Assembly (NCBI GenBank): GCA_008330645.1
Contig: VLTN01000011.1
Location: 463,501-527,500 of the forward strand
Direction: 5' to 3'
Origin: Cafeteria roenbergensis
Lineage: Eukaryota; Sar; Bigyra; Bicosoecida; Cafeteriaceae
Length of the DNA stretch: 64,000 bases
The first letter of the stretch is position 1; each line of letters starts with the position of its first letter. Below the pieces are notes generated by a model that worked only from the letters and a program-made list of their open reading frames with translations, was not told the origin of the DNA and did no database searches. This document shows, piece after piece, positions 45,101 through 55,544 of the stretch. The translations under genes were made by a program, and so were the position numbers.

Positions 45101-48100
45101 GGAGGCGGGCGCTGTGGGCGCCTTGGGCATCCCCGGTGGTGGCGGTGGTGGCGGCAGCGGCGGCGGCGGAGGCGGTGGCGGGTCGAGCGCCAGCAGCGTG
45201 GTGCTGCTGCCTCACAGCGCTGCGGGCTCCGTGCGAGGGGCCTTCAGCGGCCCCGGCAGCGTGCTCTCTCGCGTGTTCACGGGCCGCTCTGCGGCACAGT
45301 CTTCGGCGCCGTCCGCGGGCGGCCGAAGGGGGGTGGCCGGGGCGCCGCCTGAGTTGGCAGCTCGGTCTGGCCCGGCCTCGTCGTCGTTCGAGGCTCGGCG
45401 CCGCCAGCGCCAGGCCGCGGCCTCGGCGCTGCCCTCGCCGGCCGCGGTGCTCGCTGCCATCGTGGAGGGCCTGCTACCCCTGGCGCCTCCTCCCGGCACC
45501 GCTGCTGACCTGCACTCCGCCGCGTCGGGCGCCGGGGCCGGGACTGACGCCGGGGCCGGGTTCGGCGGGCGCGCCGGACCGGGCGGAGCCGCAGGGTCGG
45601 CGGGAGGGGGCAAGCACGTGCTGGTTGCGGTGCCCGCGTCGGCTGCGGGGGCCGATGCCTCGGGAGCTGCGGGCGCCGCCGCAGGCATGTCCCGGCCTCT
45701 GCTGAGCGCCGCTGCCGCCGACTCGCTCTTCCTCTTCCTCGCGCGTGTGGCCGTCTCAGACCACGCGTCCGCGGCCAGCCTGGACCCGAAGGTGGCGGAG
45801 TCAGTGCTGCGCCACCTCGTGCTCACGACTTGCGCGCCGTCTGTGGCCGGGGCTGCCGACGCCGGAGCGGCCGACAGCCGGGCGGCGCTGCTCCGCCTTC
45901 GCCGCGCGAGGGCCACCCCTGCTGCGCGGGCGCTTCGGCGGCGCCAGCGCCTGCTCGTGCGGCTGCTGCGGCGGCACCCGCCCTCCCCCGAGCTGGCGGA
46001 GGAGCTCTTGCCAGCGGCGGAGCAGAACCGCCTTCACCGCGTCAGCGTGGCTCTTCACGCGGGCCTGGGCCAGCTGGACCTCGCAGTCAGGGCGTATCTG
46101 TCGGACCCCAACCCGGCCTGGTGCGCTCGCGTGTTCCGCTTCGTTCGCCGAGAGTGGCGCCGCGCGTCCAAGACGCTCGCGCAAGCCACAGCCGAAGCGG
46201 CGGCCGCGCGCGCAGACGGCCACGGCTCGACAGGGGCCGGGGCGCCCGCAGCTGCAGGCGCCTGGGCAGCCGGCGCCCCTCGCGGCGGCTCCCTGCTCGG
46301 CACTGCGGGCCCCGGTGCCGCGGCCGCCTCGCCTGAGGCCGCCGAAGCCAGGGACCACTTGCGCCTGCTGAGGCAGGCCGTGGAGTCGGAGCTGCCCCGC
46401 CTCGTGCGGGCCGACGCGGAGCAGGCCGCCGTGCTGGCCGTGTGGATGCTGCCCCGGGAGCAGGACCTCCACCACGTGTGGTCGCGCCTCGAGGAGGAGC
46501 CCGAGCTCCTCATGCGGCTCATGGGCAAGGTGGTCGACTCCGACGTGCAGCGGCGGGACCAGCAGCAGCGCGAGGAGGCGGGCGCCGCCGGGGTGGAGGG
46601 ACACCCGCGCGGGGGAGCTGCGCCCGCGAGCTCCTTCGGCATCCTGGCGGCGCCGGGAGCGTACGGGTCTGGCTACGCGGCCGACGGGAGTGCATCGGCC
46701 AGTGGCGGCGGCGGCGGCGGCGGCGGCAGCGGCGCTGACGGGGCGCAGGAGGAGCAGCTGTGCGCCGACACCACGGTGGCCGACGCGCTGCGCCACCGCG
46801 GCGTGGTGCCTGGGCCGGACACGCACCTCGGCTACTTGCAGCTGCTGGTGCGGCTGCGGCCCCGCCGCGTGTACTCGTACCTGCGCTCCACGGACGCGTG
46901 CCGCAGCAGCGAGGCCCTGGCGGAGGTGTCGGGCCGGCCGGAGGTGGCCGACGCCAACGCCTACCTGCTGGAGCGCCTCGCTCGGCGCCAGGAGGCGCTG
47001 GACCTCGTGGCCCAGACCCTCCGCACGCAGCTGGAGGCGCTGCGTAAGGCCGCCACGTCCTTTGCCAGAGCGTCGCGCCTGGGCCTGACCGAGGAGGCGC
47101 AGCGCGCGCGGGCGCTGCGCGAGGCGGGCCTGGTGGACGACCGCGGCTCCGCATCCGCTGGGGAAGGGGGGCCTGCGTCGGCGGGAGGCGGCGCGGCGCC
47201 GGCGCTCGGCGCGACGGCCGCTGCGTCGATGGCTGACGACGGGTCGGGCGCGGGCGGGGGCATGGCTGCCGTGGAGGAGGCCGACGCGGCGCTGGCGCGG
47301 CTGGCCCGCCGGATTGCCAGCGAGTGCGAAGCCACCTCCAAGGCCGCCCGCGCCGTCGCGCGCGTCCTGCGCTTCTCGCTGCACATGTGCGCCCGCGCCA
47401 GCCGGGCCAAGGCCGCGGAGGCGCCCAGCCTCTGGTTCGACCTCATGGGGGCGCTCGCCGATCGGGAGCGCGACATGCTACGCCGGCGAAGGCCCGTGCC
47501 CGGCGCGTCGCGGGCGGAGCTGGAGCTCCAGCGCGGCGGCGGGTCGGTATCGCTGGCCCGGGCGGGAGAGGCCGCGTCCGCGGCTCTGCAGGCGGCGGCG
47601 AACAACCTCGGGCTCCTCGCCGCCGCGCAGTGTGCCGCCGATGCGCACAGCCGCACGCTGGGGGCGATGCAGCGCCACCTTCCGCTGCAGGAGGTGCTTC
47701 AGCGGGTGCTCTCGCAGCACGAGACGGCGCGCTTCGGCCGGCACCGCTCGCTCGTCGTGTCCATGGTCGCCAACCAGCGGTTCGAGACGGACCTCCGCCG
47801 CGCCGCCACGCGCCTGCTCGCCGCGGACGTGTTTTCGGTGTCGAAGGCCTTCTTCCAGGCCGCCTCGCGCCCAGTCAAGCCGGCCCGAGCTGGCGGCCGC
47901 GGTGGGGCCGCTGCCGCCGAAGACGGCGATGACAACGGCTCCGCCGCCGGGCGCCGCCGCGCGTCCACGCTGGCCATGGCCAGAGGGCGCGCGGGCACCA
48001 TTGCAGCGCGAGGCGACGTGCCGGAGCTGCTCGACGACCCCGACGACGGTTTCGACGAGGCGCTGCTCGCGGAAGACCAAATGACCGCGGGGCTGGCCCG

Positions 48101-48293
48101 GCTGGACGCCCAGCGCCGCGCTCGCGTCGCTGACGCGCCCCTGATCAACGTGCAGCGCCAGCTGCGCCATGCCCCCGGCACGGCAAACGTGAGCTCGCTC
48201 AAGCTTCACTGCGGGCCCCCTCGGCGCCGCGACGGGGCCGCTGCGCGGCAGCAGCGCCGCGAGCAGATGATGAGCGCCGCCGCCCGCCGGTGA
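39127..48293 (+). CDS. VPS8: VPS8-like CORVET complex subunit
   Basis: 3012 residues in two exons (39127-39341 and 39470-48293). The 128-bp intron (GTGAGCGC to CGCTGCAG) joins the acidic N-terminal exon (DDVDAILQDIDLASDD) to the main frame. VPS8 is the Rab5-binding subunit of CORVET, which tethers early endosomes. A WD-like propeller (about residues 570-800) has RLLVVGTTHGAALVFDSVSG and DHLAVGYASGRVAVWAL; helical parts include EPYIMAGRLKALPPAVLQ (about 1378), LYLRWTLEGRSFPEG and LGYLQLLVRLRPRRVYSYL (about 2524). This order matches VPS8. It is about twice the human length because of insertions, including Asp runs and a Gly tract (45136-45182). The end (QRREQMMSAAARR) shows no cysteine/histidine RING-H2 pattern, although fungal and animal VPS8 end in one. 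Confidence 0.85.
39838..39876 (+). repeat. GAC/GAT-rich repeat encoding an aspartate tract
   Basis: Near-perfect GAC codon repeat, interrupted by one AAC, in the acidic N-terminal part of VPS8. Confidence 0.9.
45136..45182 (+). repeat. GGN codon repeat encoding a glycine tract
   Basis: Tandem GGT/GGC codons with occasional AGC in the middle of VPS8; encodes a Gly/Ser linker and is prone to slippage. Confidence 0.85.
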
Positions 48294-48512
48294 GCGCGCG
48301 GAGCCTTCTCGCGCATCCCCCCTCGCTCCCATATCGTGTCGGGGCAGCATTGGCGTGTGCAAACTTGGGCCGACATTGTGTGTGTAGTTGCGCTACCGCC
48401 GCTGCCACCCCGCCCCACAGAATTTCTCGCGCTTCTCGTGTTCACCGGGCTGCCTGCAAGCACGCGCGCTCACTCATTCCCAGGAAAAGGAAGTGCAAAC
48501 GCGCCGGCTGCG

Positions 48513-50339
48513 TCAGGCAAGGCTCTGCGACGGCGCGCGTGCCCAAGCCTCGATCCTGCCCGCGCCGCCGTGGCTGCCCGGCAGCAACCCTCTGGAGAGC
48601 AGCTCGCACTCCAGCTGCGCCCGCGCTGCCTGCTGCTGCCGGACTGCCAGCCAGCGAAGGCGGCGGCCTCGTTCCGCGGCCGCTTCGGCCACGGACTCCG
48701 GGTGCCACTCTGGGTCCCGCATCGCCTTGGCTCGCTGAACCGCCGCCCGCACTCTCGCCTCGAAGCTCGGGGCAGGACTGCCGCAGGCTGGCGCCGGCCG
48801 CTGCTGCCCGCACCCAAGGCCTCGCAGCGCCACCAGCGCCCCTCGCAGGTCGCCCCCCCACGCCGCCGGGCTCACGTCCGCCAGCCGGGAGAGCAGCAGC
48901 CCGCCCGCCCGCGCCTCCCCGCCCCCCTCCCCCTCCACGGGACTGCCGTGGCTGCCGGGCGCTGCCGGCCGGCGTCGCACCACGAGGTCCCCGCCCAGCA
49001 GCGCCAGAGCGGGCTCCGCCGGCTCCTCGATGAGCTGCCTGGCCGTCGCCGCCGCCGCGGCCGGCGCCGGGGGGAGGCTTCCGGGCGGGCCGCGCTCGAA
49101 GGAGCCGTGGAGTCGAGCCGCCGCCCCTTCCAGAGCGCTGCGGAGGTGGCACGGGCCGCCTCCACGAGGCGGCGCCCTGACCACCCACCAGCTGGCGCGG
49201 CCGGGGGCGGTCGCGTCAGCAGCCGCGAGGGGCGGGGCGGGAAGCCACGGCGCCGCGGCAGCCGCAGCGAAGCGGTGCGACCCCACGACTGCCATGTCTC
49301 CCTGGGGGCAGGGCAGCGGCTCCGCCAGCGCCACGGCGCGGGCGCATGCAGCCAGCAGCTGGCCAGTCCGCTCCTCCCAGCCCCAGCGGTCGGCGTCCTC
49401 CGCCGCCTTCGCGAGGCTCAGGCGCAGGCAGGCATCCTCCACCGCCCCCCTCACACCATGCCCGGGGACACGGGAGGCCGGCCGCCGGGCGCGCCGCCGC
49501 TGCGCCCCCGCCTGCTCAGCACGAGGCCAGCTTGCTCTGCCGGCCTCGCCAGCCGCTTCCCCCCGCCCGGGGGAACCGGGAGCGCCGCTGCGCGCCCCCT
49601 CGCCCGCGCGCTCCAGCCGGGCCGCCACCGCAGCGGCGTCGGGGGACACGACGTCGCCCACCGCCCACGCGGAGGCGCGACCCAGGTCTGCAACGGGCAG
49701 AGCTGAGGCCGCGGACCAGGGGGACAGCGGCCCGACACGCGAGGCTGGCGACGCCCGCTCGGACGCGGCCGACCGGCGGGTCGCGGTGGATGCCCTCGCC
49801 TGCCGCACCGCGGGAGGCGGCGTTGCCATCGCCACGGGTGTAGCGACGCCTGCTGCTGCCGCAGCCTGTTGCCCACCGGGGCTGGCCGCAGAGGGCGATG
49901 GGCCACCCGCGAGCATCATGCCCGCGGATGCCACGACGCCGTCGAGGCCGCCGAGGCGTCCTGTCAGCCGGGGCGGGACAGAAAACTCGGCAACCGCCGG
50001 AACGTCCTGCCCAGCAGCGCGCGCAAGGCGAAAGGCTGCCGCCCTGCACTCCACCGCGGCCATGTACCGCTGCCGCATGTCAGAGGTGACGCCACAGGCG
50101 AGGGCCTGGACTGGGGCGTCCCCTGTCCGGCGCTGCAGCCACGCAAACTTGCCATTGCGTTCAAACGCAACGCCAGACGTGAACGGCACCCGAAGCGCAG
50201 AGTCAGGCTCTCCGCCGCCCTCCTCGTCACCGCTGGGTGAGCGAACGAACACTACGATTGCCTGAAGCGACGCGGTGAGCAGGCAAAGCGCTGCCTCCCA
50301 CTCGCTGGTGCCGGAGGCTGCCGGCCCGCCGCCGTTCAT
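48513..50339 (-). CDS. Hypothetical protein
   Basis: 608 residues, one exon, start ATG at 50339. No family recognised. The N-terminal about 120 residues look folded (SEWEAALCLLTASLQAIVVF, then FERNGKFAWLQRRTGDAPVQ). A long Ala/Pro/Ser-rich middle is probably disordered. The last about 80 residues are helical and basic (DPEWHPESVAEAAAERGRRL, then WLAVRQQQAARAQLECELLS). No signal peptide or membrane helix. It lies convergent with VPS8 (219-bp gap) and head-to-head with the RsmH gene (211-bp gap), and fills the space with no better frame on the other strand. A missed intron is possible. Confidence 0.6.
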   Translation of the reverse strand: MNGGGPAASGTSEWEAALCLLTASLQAIVVFVRSPSGDEEGGGEPDSALRVPFTSGVAFERNGKFAWLQRRTGDAPVQALACGVTSDMRQRYMAAVECRAAAFRLARAAGQDVPAVAEFSVPPRLTGRLGGLDGVVASAGMMLAGGPSPSAASPGGQQAAAAAGVATPVAMATPPPAVRQARASTATRRSAASERASPASRVGPLSPWSAASALPVADLGRASAWAVGDVVSPDAAAVAARLERAGEGARSGAPGSPGRGEAAGEAGRASWPRAEQAGAQRRRARRPASRVPGHGVRGAVEDACLRLSLAKAAEDADRWGWEERTGQLLAACARAVALAEPLPCPQGDMAVVGSHRFAAAAAAPWLPAPPLAAADATAPGRASWWVVRAPPRGGGPCHLRSALEGAAARLHGSFERGPPGSLPPAPAAAAATARQLIEEPAEPALALLGGDLVVRRRPAAPGSHGSPVEGEGGGEARAGGLLLSRLADVSPAAWGGDLRGALVALRGLGCGQQRPAPACGSPAPSFEARVRAAVQRAKAMRDPEWHPESVAEAAAERGRRLRWLAVRQQQAARAQLECELLSRGLLPGSHGGAGRIEAWARAPSQSLA

Positions 50340-50550
50340 CGCCGGATGCGACGCTGGAAGCCTTGGGGCGACAGCTTGAGCCGGCCGCGGCCGTGCCTGG
50401 GTCGAGGATGCCGGGCTGGGGGCGGGATGTGAGCCCGCTGCTGGCGCGCGTGCGCGCGTCCTGGCTCGCCGTTGTGCGAAACACGGACAGCCACGTCATC
50501 CGGCGGGACTCGCATTTGCGCTTGCATTTCGGCACCACACACGTGCCGCG
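50340..50550. promoter_or_regulatory. Bidirectional promoter region (hypothetical / RsmH gene)
   Basis: 211 bp between divergent start codons. No recognised element. Confidence 0.4.
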
Positions 50551-53253
50551 ATGCGCTGCCTCGCCCGGCGCTCGGGCTCGCTCTCTGCCCGCCGCGGACG
50601 GGCGCTTGCTGCCGCAGAAGTCCCGGGCCTGGCGCAGGCGGCCGTGGCACATGCGGTGCCCAAGGCCGCAATCCCGTGGGCCGAGAAGCGAGCTCCCGCG
50701 GCCGGTCGATTCCTCGCGACTGGCGGGCACGCCGACCCTGCGACCGCGGTTGCCCGCGCAAAAGTGGCGGCGGGGTCTGTCGTGGCGTCCTCGCTTGGCA
50801 GCAACGAGGCGGTGGCGCACGTGCCGGTGATGCTTGAGGAAGTGGTCCGCGCGGCCGCGCTGGCGTGCGCAACTTGCGCCCCGGACACGGTTCCGATCGT
50901 GGTGGACTGCACCGCCGGCTGTGGCGGTCATGCCTCTGCTGTTCTGCGCGCCATCCCAGGGGCGCGGGTCGTGGCGATGGACCGCGACCCTGCCATGGCC
51001 AACGCTGCGCGGCGTGCGCTGGAGCCGTTTGGGCCGGAGCGGGCCCAGGTGTTCACGGCCCCCTACTCCTCGCTAGGGTCGCTCGTGTCCCAAGCGGTTG
51101 GGGCGTGGGGTGGGCGGCTGGGCGCGGCGCAGGCCGCTGCCACTGCCCGGGCCACGGGCAGCGCGGAGCCGTGCGCTGCGCCAGAGGGCTCTGCTGGCGC
51201 GCTCCCTGCCTGTGGGGGCTCTGCCGGAGCGGCTGCTGAGGGGCCTGTGATGGAGGTCCGTTTGGTGCTGATGGACCTGGGAGTGGCGTCGCCGCAGCTC
51301 GACGACGGCACCAACAGGCGCGGCCTTTCGTTCCGCCGACAGGGTCCTCTGGACATGCGGCTGGGCGGCGACGGCGATGCAACAGGGGAGACCGCGGCGG
51401 AGCTTGTGAGCGTGCTCCCGCGTCCGATGCTGGCACGGCTGTTCGAGCAGGCGGGCGAGCTGGGGCCGCAAGAGGCGCAGCGCGTGGCCACAGCGATCAC
51501 CGAGTGGCGGTCCTCAGGACGGCGCCGCCGGCGCATCGGCAGCGTCCTGGAGCTGCGGACTGTTGTCGAGCGCTGTGTCGCGGAGGCGGTTGGCGAGCCC
51601 AAGGGTCTGGCCGTGCAGGTGCGGCGTGAGCGCCGCCGCACGAAGGGCGCGCCTCTGGACTGCGCGACTGTGTGGCGGTCGGCCAAGGACCAGGCGCGCG
51701 CCTTGGCCGCGACTGAGGCGCGCCGGCCGCGTGGGCCGGGCCTGCGCGCGCTCCAGGGTGTGTGGCAAGCCCTGCGCGTGGCGGTGAACGAGGAGCGCGC
51801 GCACCTGCGGACCGCGCTTGAGGCGGCCAGGGCGCTGCTGCGGGGGGCGGGCGGCCGCGGCGCGTCCCTGGCGCTCATTGCCTTCGAGCGGATCGAGAGC
51901 GCGTACGTGGAGGCGCTCTGCTCCGCGGAGGCGGGGCTGGCGCCAGCCGCTGCGCCTGCAGCCGAGAGCGCAGAGGCGAGCGACGCGGCTCGCTCGCTGG
52001 CAGCAGAGGCGGCGGGCACGTGGGCCGAGGCCGTCGCCGGCTCCCTCTGGGAGGGGGGTCAGCTGACCACGAGGGGCCGTGTCGGCGGCGACGCTGCGGA
52101 CGCGGCAGGTGGCGCGCCGCCCCGCAGCGAGCCGCTGGACCCGGTGGACGCTGCGCTGGCAGAGCTGGTGGGGGGCGCAGACGATGGTGACGAGGGCAGC
52201 GACGCGGCGCTCGCCGCACAGGCGGGCAGAGAGGAGGAGGAGGAGGAAGACTCAGCGGAGGACGCGGGCTCCCTGTCGACCGCAGCGCCCGCGGATCACG
52301 GCGGCGCGGGCTCACACGAGGCCAGTGATGACGGCAGATACGACGACGCCAACGACGACGACGACGACGAGGGGGAGGGGGAGGGGCAGGCAGGTGCGGC
52401 CCTGGGCGCCGCCGGCTTGCCTGTGAACGGTGGCTGGCCCCCTGCCTCGGTGCTTCTGACGCCACCGGGGGGCCTCCGGCCGGGCCGGGATGAGGTCTCG
52501 GCCAACAGCAGGTCCCGGTCCGCTCGGCTGTTCGTCGCCGCGTGGGACTCGGCGCTCACCGCTGTCTCGGGGCCGGAGCGGGCGGTGGCCTGGCCTACCC
52601 GGTCCACCGACCGCGGCGTTGTGGGTGCCACCGCCCCGCTCCGCGCCGCGGAGCGCGCGCGCGAACGCCGCAAGGAGGGGCGGCGGCTGGCCCGGGCCGC
52701 TGCGCGACGGGCGGCCGACGAGGCGCGCCAGCTCGAGGTCACGGGCAGGGCGGTGCCTGACGATGAGCCAGCCATGACCGCCAAGGGCGGCCTGGCGACT
52801 CGACTGAAGCTCCGGACGCGCGCCGACGCGGGCGCTGACATGGCTGAGCTGCGCACGGACCTGGACGGCGATGCTTCGGCGGCTGCGGCGGCCCGCGGCG
52901 GGGCCGTGCTGGGAGTGTACGGGAATCTGCGAATCGTGGACGACAGCGCCCCGGCTCGCGGCGCCGACTCTGCTGACGGCGAGTCGTGGTCGGACGGCCT
53001 GTTTGAACCGCAGGACGGCGAGGAATCGCTCGGCTGGGCGGACGGCGACGACACTGACGGTACCGAGGCCGAGACGCCCCGCGCGAGGGCGACTGGCGGC
53101 GCTGCTCCGCGCATCAGCTTGCGTGGGGCGCTGGCCGACCCGCCCGTGTTCGCGGCGCCGGCGCGGCCCGCCGACGACAGGCGTGATGCCGACGACGCGG
53201 GAAGCTTCGACGACTGGAACGCCGAGTGGCAGGCAGCCAAGGATCGCCGCTGA
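50551..53253 (+). CDS. rsmH: RsmH/MraW-type rRNA (cytosine-N4) methyltransferase, METTL15-like
   Basis: 900 residues, one exon. The enzyme methylates N4 of a decoding-site cytosine in small-subunit rRNA; eukaryotic homologues (METTL15) act on mitochondrial 12S rRNA. The Arg/Ala-rich start (MRCLARRSGSLSARRGRALA) looks like a mitochondrial presequence. Then come HVPVMLEEVV, the SAM motif VDCTAGCGGHASAVL (about 118-132), AMDRDPAMANAARRAL, PYSSLGSLV, LMDLGVASPQLDDGTNRRGL (about 241) and RQGPLDMRL, all in the bacterial order. NEERAHLRTALEAA matches the later INxEL region, while the bacterial SFHSLEDR motif is eroded to LIAFERIES. From about residue 470 an acidic, Ala/Gly-rich tail of about 430 residues follows, making it more than twice the usual length. 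Confidence 0.9.
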   Translation: MRCLARRSGSLSARRGRALAAAEVPGLAQAAVAHAVPKAAIPWAEKRAPAAGRFLATGGHADPATAVARAKVAAGSVVASSLGSNEAVAHVPVMLEEVVRAAALACATCAPDTVPIVVDCTAGCGGHASAVLRAIPGARVVAMDRDPAMANAARRALEPFGPERAQVFTAPYSSLGSLVSQAVGAWGGRLGAAQAAATARATGSAEPCAAPEGSAGALPACGGSAGAAAEGPVMEVRLVLMDLGVASPQLDDGTNRRGLSFRRQGPLDMRLGGDGDATGETAAELVSVLPRPMLARLFEQAGELGPQEAQRVATAITEWRSSGRRRRRIGSVLELRTVVERCVAEAVGEPKGLAVQVRRERRRTKGAPLDCATVWRSAKDQARALAATEARRPRGPGLRALQGVWQALRVAVNEERAHLRTALEAARALLRGAGGRGASLALIAFERIESAYVEALCSAEAGLAPAAAPAAESAEASDAARSLAAEAAGTWAEAVAGSLWEGGQLTTRGRVGGDAADAAGGAPPRSEPLDPVDAALAELVGGADDGDEGSDAALAAQAGREEEEEEDSAEDAGSLSTAAPADHGGAGSHEASDDGRYDDANDDDDDEGEGEGQAGAALGAAGLPVNGGWPPASVLLTPPGGLRPGRDEVSANSRSRSARLFVAAWDSALTAVSGPERAVAWPTRSTDRGVVGATAPLRAAERARERRKEGRRLARAAARRAADEARQLEVTGRAVPDDEPAMTAKGGLATRLKLRTRADAGADMAELRTDLDGDASAAAAARGGAVLGVYGNLRIVDDSAPARGADSADGESWSDGLFEPQDGEESLGWADGDDTDGTEAETPRARATGGAAPRISLRGALADPPVFAAPARPADDRRDADDAGSFDDWNAEWQAAKDRR

Positions 53254-53647
53254 CCTGCCGACGAGGGAAGGCACGGGGGCGCTTTGCGCAGCGGCATGGC
53301 AGGCTGATTGGGGGGGGGGGGAAGGGGGGCTCGCAGCCTGTGCGCGCGGCCACTCTGCGCCGGCGCCAGAATTGGGTCCGTTTGCGGATTGTGTGAGGCT
53401 GCCATTTGCGGCTTTGTGGCGACGCGGAGCAAACGGGCCGATCAAGGAAGCGCTCGCTTTGCCGCTGCAGCCGCACACGCAGCCGACCGGCAACTTTCCG
53501 CGCAGAGGCGGGGAGGGGTGCAAGGACGGGGACCGCGCCACGGCGACGGGGCGGTCTGGCGCGTGCGGTGTGGCAGCAGCAGCAGCACATACGCAGCGAA
53601 GGGGGAGCGAGCAACGATGAGGAGTGGGAGGGGGGCAAAGGACTGAC
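53254..53647. other. Convergent intergenic region
   Basis: 394 bp between the stops of the RsmH gene and PDHB, so 3' UTRs only. It holds a 12-G homopolymer at 53310-53321. No gene seen. Confidence 0.6.
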
Positions 53648-55355
53648 TCAGCGAGAACGGTAGCAGACGCGCTCGGCGGCGGCCACGATGTGGTTGGCCT
53701 TGGGCACGGCCGCCTCCTCGAGGTTCTGAGCGTAGGGCATGGGGACGTCGACGCCGGTGATGCGCTCGGGGGGGGCGTCGAGGAAGTCAAAGGCGCCCGT
53801 CTCGGTGATGACGGCCTGGATCTCCGCGCCGACGCCGCTCTGGGGCCAGCCCTCCTCCACGGTGATGAGGCGGGAGGTCTTGCGGACCGACTTGTCGATG
53901 GCGTCGCGGTCGAGGGGGCGGATAGTGCGCAGGTTGATCACCTCAGCGGAGATGCCCTTGGCCTCGAGCTCCTTGGCAGCCTCAAGGGCCACTCCCACCA
54001 TGCGGCTGAACGTGACGATGGTCACGTCGGTGCCCTCGCGCTCAACCTTGGCCTTGCCGATCTCGATGACGAAGTCGTCGCGCATGGCCTCGTCGCTCAT
54101 CTCAAACTCCACGCCGTACATGAGCTCGTTCTCCAGCATGACCACGGGGTTGTCGTCGCGGATGGCGGCCTTGAGCAGGCCCTTGGCGTCCTCCGAGTTC
54201 CACGGGGACACCACCTTGAGGCCAGGGCAGTGGCTGTACCAGGAGGCGAAGCACTGCGAGTGCTGGGCTGCCACGCCCGCTGCCACGCCGTTGGGACCGC
54301 GGAACACGATGGGCACGTTGATGTCGCCGGCGGACATGTACAGCTGCTTGGCTGCGGAGTTGATCACGTGATCGATGGCCTGCATGGAAAAGTTGAACGT
54401 CATGAACTCGATGATGGGGCGGCAGCCGTTCATGGCAGCGCCCACGCCCAGGCCGGCGAAGCCCATCTCTGTGATCGGGGTGTCAATGACGCGGTCGGGG
54501 CCGAACTTGTCGTGCAGGCCCTTGGACACCTTGTACGCGCCGTGGTACTGCGCGACCTCCTCGCCCATCAGGAAGACGGTCTTGTCGCGAGTCATCTCCT
54601 CCTCCATGGCCATGTTCAGGGCCTCGCGGAGCGCGACCTGCGAGGAGGCGATCAGGGGGGGTCGCAGCCGGCGCAGAGGGGTGGGAAGGGCTGGCTGGCT
54701 GCCCGCCCAGGGCTGGCAAACAATGGCGCTGCCGCCGCCCGGCCGCCGGGGCGCACCCGCCCGGGCCTCCCCTCCCCAGGCGCCCACCCGGCACCGGCAC
54801 GCTGGGGGTAATGGGGGGGGGGGCTCGACGCCTTCGCGCCGCGGCGCCCCGGCGCAGCTCCTTGGCGAGAAGGGCGCGCGCTCTGCTGGCGTGGGCTTGC
54901 GTGTTCGCGCGCCCCTTTGCCGGCCCTTCGGGTCCCGCCGGTGCAGCAGCCGTGGGGCTGCGGCCCACCGCGGGCCGGCCCCCATCGCGCAAGTCCCTGA
55001 TCCCGGGACGAGGCTTCCGGTGGACCGGCCGGGGGCGGCCGGCGGCTGAGCGGGCGGGCGCCGAGGCAAGCGCTCGCTGGCGGACGCACCTTGTGCGCCG
55101 AGCGCGAAGGCACGGTGGAAGCAGCCGCGGCCTGCGAGACGTGCGGGGGCGGAGGGGCGGGCACAGCACGGAGCGGTTGGGCCTGCCGGGCCGCTGCCAG
55201 GGCGCGCGCGCGCTGCGACGGCGAGCCGCCAGATGCGAGCACGTGCAGCACTGGGATTTGGCACGCCAAGAGACGGCAAGCGGCCTCACCGCAAAGCGCG
55301 GCGCCGCGCCGGAGCGGGCGGCCGCGATGCCCCTGCTGGCAGCGCGAACGAGCAT
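53648..55355 (-). CDS. PDHB: Pyruvate dehydrogenase E1 component subunit beta, mitochondrial
   Basis: 351 residues in two exons (55290-55355 and 53648-54637). The 652-bp intron (GTGAGGCC to CTCGCAG) is the longest seen here. Exon 1 encodes the presequence [20 protein letters not shown]; the join gives [21 protein letters not shown]1 alpha and beta form the thiamine-diphosphate enzyme that decarboxylates pyruvate and acetylates lipoyl-E2. Hallmarks are [20 protein letters not shown] with the cofactor-activating Glu, [54 protein letters not shown] with the active-site His, and the C-terminal [14 protein letters not shown] and [13 protein letters not shown]. Mitochondrial by its presequence and close resemblance to mitochondrial rather than plastid forms. 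Head-to-head with CAPZB. Confidence 0.96.
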
Positions 55356-55544
55356 GGCGTGAGCTGGAGCGCGCGGGAGTGGGGACGGGGCCGCTGGGCG
55401 TGGCCGGGGGCCGCAGGGGCGCGACGTCCTCTGCCGAGGGAGCGCGGATGATGCTGCCAAATGGGCAGATGCCGAGCCAGAACTCTGCCCCGCGAACTCG
55501 GCCACTGCTCGCCCAAGAGCACGCCGCCGGGCAGCCGCAGCAGG
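55356..55544. promoter_or_regulatory. Bidirectional promoter region (PDHB / CAPZB)
   Basis: 189 bp between divergent start codons of two housekeeping genes. No TATA box seen. Confidence 0.45.

Noticed and set aside
49030-50265. 411-codon plus-strand frame opposite the hypothetical gene
   Set aside because: Ala/Arg/Ser-rich shadow. The minus frame has mixed composition and hydrophobic and aromatic residues, so it was preferred; this choice is not certain.
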